From Paraglaciecola hydrolytica (GTDB lineage: Bacteria > Pseudomonadota > Gammaproteobacteria > Enterobacterales > Alteromonadaceae), in the NCBI RefSeq assembly GCF_001565895.1, contig NZ_LSNE01000006.1, positions 325,744 through 389,192 of the forward strand: a stretch of 63,449 nucleotides of DNA, given 5' to 3'. Numbering within the stretch: the stretch's first letter is position 1; each line of letters begins with the position of its first letter. Positions 55,558 through 63,449 of the stretch are shown in pieces. The translations under genes were made by a program, and so were the position numbers. The notes beneath the pieces are model-generated. The model searched no databases. It was not told where the DNA came from and was given only the letters and a program-made list of their open reading frames with translations.

Positions 55558-57924
55558 ATGACAAAAGCGCGAGAAGATCGCATAGAAATGCCGGTGCTAG
55601 CGTTACGCGATGTAGTAGTTTATCCCCATATGGTTATCCCCTTATTTGTCGGCCGGGAAAAGTCCATTCGTTGCCTTGAAGCGGCGATGGACAAAGATAA
55701 ACAAATATTTTTAGTTGCACAAAAAGATGCGGGAGTAGATGAACCGAGCACCAAGGATATCTATACTTTTGGTACTATCGCCACCATTTTACAGTTACTT
55801 AAGTTACCTGACGGCACGGTTAAGGTACTGGTCGAAGGTAATCAACGTGGTGAAATAGATACCTTTACCTCGACCGAAGATTTTTTTGTGGCAGAGATCC
55901 TGAGTAAAGTAGACGAAGAGTTGGCAGAAAACGAACAAGAAGTATTAATTCGTTCAGCCATTGCTCAGTTTGAAGGTTATGTAAAACTCAATAAAAAAAT
56001 TCCGCCAGAAGTACTGACTTCCTTAAATGGTATCGAACACGCCGCACGTTTGGCCGATACTATGGCGGCACACATGCCGCTGAAGCTGCTGGAAAAACAA
56101 AAAGTACTCGAAATGCTCGGCGTGTCTGAAAGGCTAGAATATTTGATGGCCTTGATGGAAAGCGAGATTGACTTGTTACAAGTCGAACGAAAAATCCGTA
56201 CCCGCGTTAAAAAGCAAATGGAAAAGAGCCAACGTGAGTATTATCTCAATGAGCAGATGAAGGCGATTCAAAAAGAATTGGGTGAGCTAGATGATGCACC
56301 AGACGAATTTGAAACGTTAAGCCAAAAAATTAACGATGCAAAAATGCCAGAAGAAGCCAAGAAAAAGGCCACTACTGAGCTCAATAAGTTAAAAATGATG
56401 TCGCCAATGTCGGCTGAAGCAACGGTAGTCAGAAGTTATATCGACTGGTTAACTAACGTTCCTTGGTCCAAGCGCAGTGTGGTTAAAAAAGACTTAGCGC
56501 TAGCTGACGAAATACTTAATGCTGATCACTATGGTCTAGATAAGGTCAAAGAACGCATTATTGAATATTTGGCAGTACAACAACGAGTTAAAAAACTTAA
56601 AGGCCCTATTTTGTGTTTAGTTGGTCCTCCGGGGGTAGGTAAAACCTCACTGGGGCAGTCTATCGCTAAAGCGACAGGGCGTAAGTATGTGCGTATGGCA
56701 TTGGGCGGCGTGCGTGATGAAGCTGAAATACGTGGCCACCGTCGTACTTATATCGGCTCAATGCCGGGTAAGATGATCCAAAATATGGCTAAGGTTGGGG
56801 TAAAAAACCCTTTATTTTTGCTCGATGAAATCGACAAAATGTCCTCCGATATGCGTGGTGACCCTGCATCTGCTTTGTTAGAGGTCTTAGACCCTGAGCA
56901 AAATAGTAGTTTTAGCGACCACTACCTCGAAGTGGATTACGACTTATCTGATGTGATGTTTGTGGCGACCTCAAACAGTATGGATATTCCAGGCCCTTTG
57001 CTTGATAGGATGGAAGTCATTCGTTTAGCCGGTTATACCGAAGATGAAAAACTCAACATTGCTAAAGGACATTTAATCGATAAACAAATTTCTCGCAATG
57101 GTTTGAAAGATTCTGAATTGATCATCGAAGAAAGTGCCATAGTCGGCATTATTCGCTATTACACGCGCGAGGCTGGAGTACGTAGCCTTGAACGTGAAAT
57201 CTCCAAAATCTGTCGTAAGGCGGTGAAAAAGATTCTGTTGGATAAAACCATCAAACAAGTGGTGGTTAATCAAAATAATCTCAATCAATACTTGGGTGTT
57301 CAACGTTTTGACTATGGTAAGGCCGATAAAACCAACCAAGTGGGGCAAGTAACTGGCCTTGCATGGACTCAGGTTGGTGGTGATTTATTGACTATTGAGA
57401 CTCAGTCAGTAGTAGGTAAGGGGAAAACCACCTTTACAGGCTCCTTGGGTGAGGTCATGCAGGAGTCGATTCAAACTGCTATGACAGTGGTGCGCAGTCG
57501 TGCCGACAAACTGCGGATTAACAGTGATTTTCATGAGAAACGTGATATTCACGTGCACGTACCAGAAGGCGCTACACCCAAAGATGGCCCTAGTGCTGGT
57601 ATTGCCATGTGTACGGCCTTAGTGTCGACTCTGACAGGCAATCCGGTGCGTTGTGATGTAGCCATGACGGGTGAGATTACCCTGCGTGGTGAAGTCCTGG
57701 CTATCGGTGGCTTAAAAGAGAAATTATTAGCCGCTCATCGTGGGGGAATTAAGACGGTTATTATCCCCTATGAGAATGAACGTGATTTGGAAGAGATCCC
57801 AGACAACGTTAAAAAAGATATTTCGATCCATCCTGTGAGATGGATAGACGAGGTATTGTTGTTGGCTTTAGCGGAAAATCCGGAGAGATTTTCACCAGTT
57901 AGTAGCGAAGAGCTCAAAAAATAG
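55558..57924 (+). CDS. lon: ATP-dependent protease Lon
   Basis: 788 aa cytosolic protease for damaged and regulatory proteins. An N-terminal substrate-binding domain ([22 protein letters not shown]) precedes the AAA+ module (Walker [12 protein letters not shown] near residue 358, LDEIDK) and the Ser-Lys protease domain with DGPSAGIAM near residue 678 and the catalytic lysine in [14 protein letters not shown]. Length and order are normal. Confidence 0.98.
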   Translation: MTKAREDRIEMPVLALRDVVVYPHMVIPLFVGREKSIRCLEAAMDKDKQIFLVAQKDAGVDEPSTKDIYTFGTIATILQLLKLPDGTVKVLVEGNQRGEIDTFTSTEDFFVAEILSKVDEELAENEQEVLIRSAIAQFEGYVKLNKKIPPEVLTSLNGIEHAARLADTMAAHMPLKLLEKQKVLEMLGVSERLEYLMALMESEIDLLQVERKIRTRVKKQMEKSQREYYLNEQMKAIQKELGELDDAPDEFETLSQKINDAKMPEEAKKKATTELNKLKMMSPMSAEATVVRSYIDWLTNVPWSKRSVVKKDLALADEILNADHYGLDKVKERIIEYLAVQQRVKKLKGPILCLVGPPGVGKTSLGQSIAKATGRKYVRMALGGVRDEAEIRGHRRTYIGSMPGKMIQNMAKVGVKNPLFLLDEIDKMSSDMRGDPASALLEVLDPEQNSSFSDHYLEVDYDLSDVMFVATSNSMDIPGPLLDRMEVIRLAGYTEDEKLNIAKGHLIDKQISRNGLKDSELIIEESAIVGIIRYYTREAGVRSLEREISKICRKAVKKILLDKTIKQVVVNQNNLNQYLGVQRFDYGKADKTNQVGQVTGLAWTQVGGDLLTIETQSVVGKGKTTFTGSLGEVMQESIQTAMTVVRSRADKLRINSDFHEKRDIHVHVPEGATPKDGPSAGIAMCTALVSTLTGNPVRCDVAMTGEITLRGEVLAIGGLKEKLLAAHRGGIKTVIIPYENERDLEEIPDNVKKDISIHPVRWIDEVLLLALAENPERFSPVSSEELKK

Positions 57925-58072
57925 CCATAAAACACGAATTTTTTTAACTTTTTTGAATTTAAGGGCTTCACTATGCAAAAAGTTATGGTAGCCTTTCTAA
58001 CAGATTCGCTTTAGGCCTTGTCACAAAAGGGATGGAGACGATTCATAAAAAGTTAACGATTTGTAAATATAT

Positions 58073-58103
58073 GCTTGAAGTTAGAATTCAAGCTTGCTAT
58101 AAC
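58073..58103 (+). promoter_or_regulatory. hupB promoter overlapping an inverted repeat
   Basis: TTGAAG (58075-58080), a 17-base spacer and TATAAC (58098-58103) form a good sigma-70 promoter 57 bases before the gene. The -35 lies in a perfect repeat: GCTTGAA (58073-58079) against TTCAAGC (58087-58093). Confidence 0.65.
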
Positions 58104-58159
58104 ACTTCGGCATCGCATATCGCGAGCCAATAGTATAATAACAATTGAAGGGGTTCATT

Positions 58160-58432
58160 GTGAATAAGTCTCAACTTATCGATTCTATCGCTGCAAGTGC
58201 AGATATTTCTAAAGCCGCAGCAGGACGTGCACTAGATGCATTAACTGATGCAATTACATCAGCACTTAAAGACGGTGACCAAGTTGCATTAGTTGGTTTC
58301 GGAACTTTCGCTGTACGTGAGCGTGCTGCACGTAGTGGCCGTAACCCGCAAACTGGTGAGACTATCCAGATTTCTGCAGCTAAAGTGCCTTCGTTTAAAG
58401 CTGGTAAAGCACTTAAAGATGCTTGCAACTAA
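58160..58432 (+). CDS. hupB: DNA-binding protein HU-beta
   Basis: 90 aa histone-like nucleoid protein. GTG at 58160 is chosen over the frame start 58145 because the family begins (M)NKSQLID and an AAGGGG site lies upstream. The HU fold is complete: helices with [22 protein letters not shown] and the DNA-binding arm [21 protein letters not shown]. Position between lon and ppiD is the usual one. Confidence 0.97.
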   Translation: MNKSQLIDSIAASADISKAAAGRALDALTDAITSALKDGDQVALVGFGTFAVRERAARSGRNPQTGETIQISAAKVPSFKAGKALKDACN

Positions 58433-58449
58433 GCAACATTAATACTCTG

Positions 58450-58480
58450 AAAAGGCGATGATTTATCATCGCCTTTTGTT
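58450..58480 (+). terminator. Rho-independent terminator after hupB
   Basis: The 13-bp stem AAAAGGCGATGAT/ATCATCGCCTTTT with a two-base loop (effectively four) is followed by GTT. Confidence 0.9.
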
Positions 58481-58537
58481 TATCTGCGGTTTGTTAGCAT
58501 TTACTCCTTATTTTTACCTTTAGCGGGTAATCCCGTG

Positions 58538-58566
58538 TTAATAAATCTGCTTGGTTGATATATAAT
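58538..58566 (+). promoter_or_regulatory. Sigma-70 promoter of ppiD
   Basis: TTAATA (58538-58543), a 17-base spacer and a perfect TATAAT (58561-58566), with CCCGCGCG directly after. Confidence 0.65.
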
Positions 58567-58636
58567 CCCGCGCGTTTACCACTGAGGTGGCTACTCAGCC
58601 TATCAATAACAACTCATTTGGAGTTTGGAATCTATT

Positions 58637-60523
58637 ATGTTGGAAAGAATCAGAGAAGGATCGCAGGGCACTTGGGCCAGTGTGATCTTAGGACTAGTAA
58701 TCTTAAGTTTTGTCTTTGCCGGGGTTGGCAGCTATATCAATTCGTCAATTAATGCTGCTGCCGCCACCGTTAATGGTCAAGACATCAGTAGAGATGCACT
58801 GGAAAAGGCCTACCAAAACGAACGTGCTCGTATGGAATCACAGTATGGTGAAGCCTTTTCAGCCTTAGCGGGTGATGCTGCGTATTTGCAAGAATTTAGA
58901 AAAGGCGTACTTGATCGTCTAATTAGCGAGAAACTCATTGATCAGGCAGCCTTAGAGCTTGGTTTACGTGTAAGCGATGCGCAAATTAAACAAGCCATAG
59001 TGCAAATGCAAGAATTTCAGATTGATGGCAAGTTCGATAATGATCGCTATTTGGTGGTATTACGTTCTGCTGGATTTCAGCCTAATGGTTTCAGAGATTA
59101 CATGCGCACTGATATGACCCGTAGACAATTGTCTAAGGCCTTAATCGCCACTGAATTTGCATTAGACAGCGAAGTTCAAACTGCGTATCAATTACAAGCT
59201 CAAACGCGAGACGCTCGTTATTTGACTATTAATGCCTCAGCATTCAGTGAACAGGTCACTGTCTCTGAAGAACAAATTCAAGCCTATTACAGTGCTAATA
59301 TCAGTCGTTTTGATACTGAGCAAAAGGTCAGTGTGGCTTATGTTGAATTAGGGTTGGAAGACCTATTGCCCGCTATCGAAGTTTCTGAGCAAGAATTACG
59401 TGATGCTTACGAAAGCGCTATCGGTGATTATAAAACCGAAGAACAACGCCGGGTTTCTCATATCCTTATTGAGTTTGGTACGGATGAAGCAAGTGCCAAG
59501 CAACAAGCCGACGAAGTATTAGCTAAATTAGATAACGGAAGTGACTTTGCTGCATTAGCTAAAGAGTTTTCGGCGGATACCTTTAGTGCGGAAAAAGGCG
59601 GTGACATCGATTGGTTTAGTAAAGGTATGATGGATCCTGCGTTTGAAGAATCGGCATATGCTTTAGCGGCCATTGGTGATACCAGCCAGGTAGTTAAGAG
59701 CGATTTTGGTTTCCACATTATTAAACTGACTGATATCAAACCAGAACAGATTATCTCATTTGAAGAAGTACAAACTGAGATTGCTACGCAGGTCAAAACT
59801 CATAAAGCGGAAGAAAATTTGTATGCTTTGCAACAACGTATGGCGGAAGTCGCATTTGAGATCCCTGATCATTTAGAAGAAGTCGCGGCTATTGCTAACA
59901 AACCTATCATGACTTCAGAATTATTCAGCAGAACTTCTGCTCCCCAAGCTTTGTCTGCTGCCAAAGTACTTAATGCTGCCTTCGATGCTGAATTGATTGA
60001 ACAAGGTGTTAATAGTCAAGTTCTTGAGTTGGGTGACAACCACCTAATGGTATTAAGAGTTATCAATAATGAGCCAGAACGAACCAAAGAGCTGACTGAA
60101 GTTAGTGCTGAAATTAAACAACAATTATTAACAGAAGCATCGCAAAATGCCGCTAGAGATTGGGCGCAAGGTATATTGACAAGTGTTAAAGCAAATGAAG
60201 ACATCACTCCAGCTTTACAAGCCCAAGGGGTAGAGTGGCAAGAAAAGCAAGCGGTAACCCGTATTGATGGTTCAATGGGGCAGAACATTGTGACTGAATT
60301 ATTCAAATTAGCGGAAAACCCAGAGCACAATACTAGTGTGATTGATATGTTGACTGGCGATATCGCTTTGGTGCAATTAGTTAAAGTTAACCCTGCTGTA
60401 CCAGCAGAATCTGCTCAATTAGATACGATCCAAAGTCGTCTTGCTTCAAGCAAAGCGCAGTTACTTTATAGTGAATTACTTGATTCTTTGAAAGCTAACG
60501 CAGATATAGAAATATTTAAATAG
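58637..60523 (+). CDS. ppiD: Periplasmic folding chaperone PpiD
   Basis: 628 aa inner-membrane-anchored chaperone helping proteins leave the Sec translocon. The N-terminus MLERIREGSQGTWASVILG leads into a transmembrane helix (about 15-35), then a SurA-like chaperone region and a parvulin domain (RVSHILIEFG ... GGDIDWFSKGMMDPAFEE ... SDFGFHIIKLTD, about 275-370). ATG 58637 gives the standard N-terminus; 58625 is an extension. Parvulin activity is often weak in this family. Confidence 0.96.
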   Translation: MLERIREGSQGTWASVILGLVILSFVFAGVGSYINSSINAAAATVNGQDISRDALEKAYQNERARMESQYGEAFSALAGDAAYLQEFRKGVLDRLISEKLIDQAALELGLRVSDAQIKQAIVQMQEFQIDGKFDNDRYLVVLRSAGFQPNGFRDYMRTDMTRRQLSKALIATEFALDSEVQTAYQLQAQTRDARYLTINASAFSEQVTVSEEQIQAYYSANISRFDTEQKVSVAYVELGLEDLLPAIEVSEQELRDAYESAIGDYKTEEQRRVSHILIEFGTDEASAKQQADEVLAKLDNGSDFAALAKEFSADTFSAEKGGDIDWFSKGMMDPAFEESAYALAAIGDTSQVVKSDFGFHIIKLTDIKPEQIISFEEVQTEIATQVKTHKAEENLYALQQRMAEVAFEIPDHLEEVAAIANKPIMTSELFSRTSAPQALSAAKVLNAAFDAELIEQGVNSQVLELGDNHLMVLRVINNEPERTKELTEVSAEIKQQLLTEASQNAARDWAQGILTSVKANEDITPALQAQGVEWQEKQAVTRIDGSMGQNIVTELFKLAENPEHNTSVIDMLTGDIALVQLVKVNPAVPAESAQLDTIQSRLASSKAQLLYSELLDSLKANADIEIFK

Positions 60524-60554
60524 CGCTATTCAGTTATAAAGAAGGCTTAAAGAT

Positions 60555-60589
60555 AAATGCCAGTCAGTTAAACTGACTGGCATTTTTTT
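60555..60589 (+). terminator. Rho-independent terminator after ppiD
   Basis: AAATGCCAGTCAGT pairs with ACTGACTGGCATTT around TAA, followed by T. Confidence 0.93.
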
Positions 60590-60750
60590 ATCTGGCTGTT
60601 TTGTTGTGTAGTGAATAATAGGGTTTTGCTACTTATCCTCAGGCCTAGCCATAGATTTTTGTCAATGCGTCCCGTTCTAAAATGCGTTGACGGTTTTAAT
60701 TCTGTATTATTATTGTTATCAAATAACACACTAGCTTTATTATTCAAATG

Positions 60751-63449
60751 TTAAATGCTGGACAATAGCTGCTCGGCATCTTTTCGTTCGCTGAATTCAG
60801 CTTGAGACGCTAACGTTTTCTTCAATTCTTCTTTTGCTTCGGTCGTTCGACCTAATTTTTGTAGCGTAAAGGCAATATGATAACGAATGGATAAATCATT
60901 TGAGCTGATAGCATGTGCTTGACGTAATGAAACTAACCCATCTTCAAAACGCCCAAGTTTAACTAGGATCCAACCATGGGTATCAAGTACTGCGGGCACG
61001 GTATTTGCGCTTTCTAGAGCTCTTTTGGCATAACCAAGAGCTGTTGGAAGATCATCTTGCACATAAATATTAGCGAGATTATTTAATATAGAATAATCTT
61101 TACTAATTTTATCTTGTTCAATAAGTTTAAGATAATGGGGTTTAGCTTCCTGCCATCTATTTTGATTCATCAAATGATCAGCAAATAATTTACGACGCCA
61201 GTTATTTTCCGGCTGTTCATCAAGCAAACTCTTCAGTAGAACCGAAAACTCCTGCTCTTTTATGCCACGTCTGGCTAATTCGTATAATCGAATAAGGGGT
61301 AACTGATAGTCATTTTGTAGATTGATAGCAATGACGTAGTGCTCATAAGCCTTTATATAACTTTCTCTAGCCAACTCAATATCACCTTTTAGCAAGGAGA
61401 TATTTGGGTTTTTGCCATATTGCTTCTCCATACTATCAGCCACATTTTGGGCAATTTGTGTTTCATTTAATTGCAGATTCAATCTTGCATATTCAAGATT
61501 TAGCAGCAAATGTTTAGGCAGGTAGCTAAGCGCTTTTAAGAGTGTATTATTGGCACCTTCAAAATCATCTACACTCTGTTGCATTGAACTTAGGCGAAAC
61601 AGTTTTTCAGGGCTGTCTAGCCATAGATTGTATAACTTTGTGAGTTGTAACTTAGCTTCATCCACATCTCTATTAGCGATGAGTACTTCAGCTCGTTTTA
61701 TTGAAAACTCTGGTTCAAATGGGAATTCTTTACTTAATTTATTCACGAGTCGCAATGCGACGTCTGTTTGTTGGTTTTTTAAATACAGATTTAATAACAA
61801 TAATTGAGCTTTGCTATTACGTGGTTCAAGTGTTGTGAGGCGTTCGAGTCGGCTAATGGCTGGTAATAAATTATTGTCTTCTGATTCAACTAGGGCCAGT
61901 TGGAACTGCGCTGCGTTATGGCTGGGCTGTTCTTCTACAAGTTGGTTTAGTAAAGTTCGTGCTTGAGTAAACTGACCGGTATTTTTTAAGATCATTGCCT
62001 GATTAAAACGCCCAGCAAAGTGGCTAGGGGATATTGCGAGTACATTATCAATTGCTATTTGTGCCTCTTCACTTCGACCTAATCTTAGTAAAGCAGCAGC
62101 ATTGAGGTTCCAATAATCTACATTACGATCATCAGCCTTTATGAGTAGCGCTGAGGCTTTAAGTGCTTGTTCAAATTGACCGTTTTGGATATAGAGAAAA
62201 CCTCTAGCCAATAGTAGTGATGGGTTTTGCGAATTTTTTGTACTGCTGTGTTCGATTAGTTTTATGGCTTCTGGCATTTTACCTCTGGCAATTAGTGCTT
62301 TAGAAGACATTAAAATAACTTTAATTTCATCCGGATAGTGTTCTCTCAATTTAGATAACCAATAATCGGCTTTAAAATCTTTACCATTTTTCAAATATAA
62401 ATCGGCTAGTTTTAAGGCAACTTGTAATTTATCAATGAGCTTGTCTTCTACACGCTCCAAGATGTGCATTGCTGCGTCATTTTGTCCCATCGAGATATAG
62501 ATTTCTGCCAACATGGCAGTGGCATTGATATCATGACGGTTTTTATTGACGTATTTAGCTAATGTTAATCGTGCTTGTTCAAAATTACCTTGCACATATT
62601 CCGTCATCCCTTTAACAAACAATAAAGAGTCCTGTTGTTCATAAGTAGCATCAGTAACTAAGGTTAACTTACTACTTAGATCATCTAATATATTGTTGGC
62701 CAATTCACCTTGTTCGTTTTTAGATAATATCCAGCTACTTAATAACATGGCAAAGGGGTCATCAGGGGTTTGTTTAATAATGCTGTCAGCGACTATTTTA
62801 GCTTCTGTTAACTGTTCAGTAGAAATGAGTGCGTATGCCAACGAACGCCTAGCCACTGGATCGTCAGCCTCTATTTTTAAGGCAGTGCGATAGAAGTCGA
62901 TAGCTTGTTGAAGGTTGCCATTGGCTTCAGCAATCTTTCCTTTTAAGTGCCAAGTTCTATGGTCGCCAGGAGCTATTTTGAGGGATTTATCGGCTTGTTT
63001 TTCAGCGTTGTCTAATTTGTTTTCACTTAAATCGAGAAATGCCAGACTGTTGATGGCTCTTGTATTTTCAGGATACAGTTTAATTGCGGTATTATATTCA
63101 GAACGGGCTAATTCTGGTTTTCCAAGGTTACTGTAGGCACTGGCTGACAGCATTTTCCACTCAAAATTAGTTTCATTGGTGAGTTTATAACCTTTCCCTA
63201 AATCGAGCACATCTTGATATTGTGAATTAAAAGTCAATACATTACCCAATGGTAACAACACTAGATTAATGTCAATTTTGAATTCAATGGCTTCGCGAAA
63301 CTCTTTAATAGCTTCTTCATAATAACCATTGCGTGTTAATAACTGACCTTTTAATAGTTTGGCGGGAAGATTTTTAGGGTTAGCCTGTAAGGCATTTTTC
63401 AGGTAGATATAAGCTGCGTCGAACTCTTGTTGTTGATAAGACTGTAATG
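60751..63449 (-). CDS. Large TPR protein of PrsT type, 5'-truncated by the window edge
   Basis: The frame runs open past the right edge, so at least 898 codons are present and the true start lies outside the window; the GTG at 63261 is not the start because the upstream codons continue TPR sequence (YLKNALQANPKNLPAKLL, then GYYEEAIKEFREAIE). Some twenty TPR-like units are visible across the protein (e.g. ARSEYNTAIKLYPENTRAI; AIDFYRTALKIEADDPVAR). The YLKNAL...L and LVLLPLGNVL spacing and overall length match PEP-CTERM-system TPR proteins (PrsT), lipoproteins linked to exosortase and exopolysaccharide loci. Confidence 0.75.
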   Translation of the reverse strand, partial: LQSYQQQEFDAAYIYLKNALQANPKNLPAKLLKGQLLTRNGYYEEAIKEFREAIEFKIDINLVLLPLGNVLTFNSQYQDVLDLGKGYKLTNETNFEWKMLSASAYSNLGKPELARSEYNTAIKLYPENTRAINSLAFLDLSENKLDNAEKQADKSLKIAPGDHRTWHLKGKIAEANGNLQQAIDFYRTALKIEADDPVARRSLAYALISTEQLTEAKIVADSIIKQTPDDPFAMLLSSWILSKNEQGELANNILDDLSSKLTLVTDATYEQQDSLLFVKGMTEYVQGNFEQARLTLAKYVNKNRHDINATAMLAEIYISMGQNDAAMHILERVEDKLIDKLQVALKLADLYLKNGKDFKADYWLSKLREHYPDEIKVILMSSKALIARGKMPEAIKLIEHSSTKNSQNPSLLLARGFLYIQNGQFEQALKASALLIKADDRNVDYWNLNAAALLRLGRSEEAQIAIDNVLAISPSHFAGRFNQAMILKNTGQFTQARTLLNQLVEEQPSHNAAQFQLALVESEDNNLLPAISRLERLTTLEPRNSKAQLLLLNLYLKNQQTDVALRLVNKLSKEFPFEPEFSIKRAEVLIANRDVDEAKLQLTKLYNLWLDSPEKLFRLSSMQQSVDDFEGANNTLLKALSYLPKHLLLNLEYARLNLQLNETQIAQNVADSMEKQYGKNPNISLLKGDIELARESYIKAYEHYVIAINLQNDYQLPLIRLYELARRGIKEQEFSVLLKSLLDEQPENNWRRKLFADHLMNQNRWQEAKPHYLKLIEQDKISKDYSILNNLANIYVQDDLPTALGYAKRALESANTVPAVLDTHGWILVKLGRFEDGLVSLRQAHAISSNDLSIRYHIAFTLQKLGRTTEAKEELKKTLASQAEFSERKDAEQLLSSI

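Overview
The window is a chromosomal segment of a gammaproteobacterium, most likely a marine Alteromonadales member (Alteromonas/Glaciecola/Paraglaciecola type). The evidence is protein flavour, moderately low GC, and gene order shared with Enterobacteria and Vibrio: yoaA-tsaB-slp-fadD-rnd, ycgL/ycgM/ycgN, dsbB/nhaB/fadR, ygfZ/sdhE/ygfX, nadB/rpoE-rseABC, lepA-lepB-rnc-era and tig-clpP-clpX-lon-hupB-ppiD. Genus is an inference from flavour only. I see no insertion sequence, prophage, CRISPR array, rRNA or integration site. Coding density is high and almost everything is intact.

Layout. 0-8.7 kb: MATE exporter, uvrB, LysR regulator, an RsgA-type GTPase, the divergent queC/queE pair (7-deazaguanine synthesis), and two small genes translationally chained to queE. 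8.8-19.6 kb: yoaA-tsaB, a small unknown, an Slp lipoprotein, an alpha/beta hydrolase, fadD with a likely FadR operator, then the tightly packed run rnd-ycgL-lytic transglycosylase-ycgM-STAS-like-ycgN. 19.6-22.7 kb: nhaB-dsbB facing away from fadR, so the fatty-acid regulator and a probable target (fadD) lie in one window. 22.9-29.7 kb: a phospho-signalling and envelope island with a LysM/TPR lipoprotein, a TPR lipoprotein, a LysM-like/NodB deacetylase lipoprotein, a transmembrane Ser/Thr kinase with periplasmic sensor and HAMP, a PP2C phosphatase and a membrane FHA protein. This is the least conventional part of the window and the best candidate for an undescribed system. 29.9-37.8 kb: SlyD-like isomerase, ygfZ, sdhE-ygfX-maoC, nadB, and the sigma-E operon rpoE-rseA-rseB-rseC with an autoregulatory promoter. 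38-44.5 kb: lepA-lepB-rnc-era, pdxH, a TatD nuclease and a YtjB-like membrane protein. 44.7-49.4 kb: a four-gene ABC exporter resembling the Bacteroidetes gliding transporter GldA/F/G plus a DUF4340 protein. 49.4-51.7 kb: folD-DUF1415 and a tRNA operon (Pro, Arg, His, Leu) behind a strong promoter with a GC-rich discriminator. 52-60.6 kb: proteostasis block tig, clpP, clpX, lon, hupB, ppiD, with sigma-32-type promoters before lon and possibly tig. 60.7 kb to the right edge: a large TPR protein of PrsT type (PEP-CTERM/exosortase systems), reading off the window at its 5' end.

Functional threads. Envelope surveillance recurs: RpoE/RseABC, PpiD, DsbB, the kinase-FHA-PP2C island, lytic transglycosylase and NodB deacetylase. 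A second thread is protein quality control (trigger factor, ClpXP, Lon). A third is RNA/tRNA metabolism (QueC/E, TsaB, RNase D, RNase III, Era, YgfZ, RsgA, LepA). Start codons were re-chosen for about a dozen genes using ribosome-binding sites, overlaps and family N-termini. Inverted repeats, promoters and operators were found by eye and are not scored statistically.
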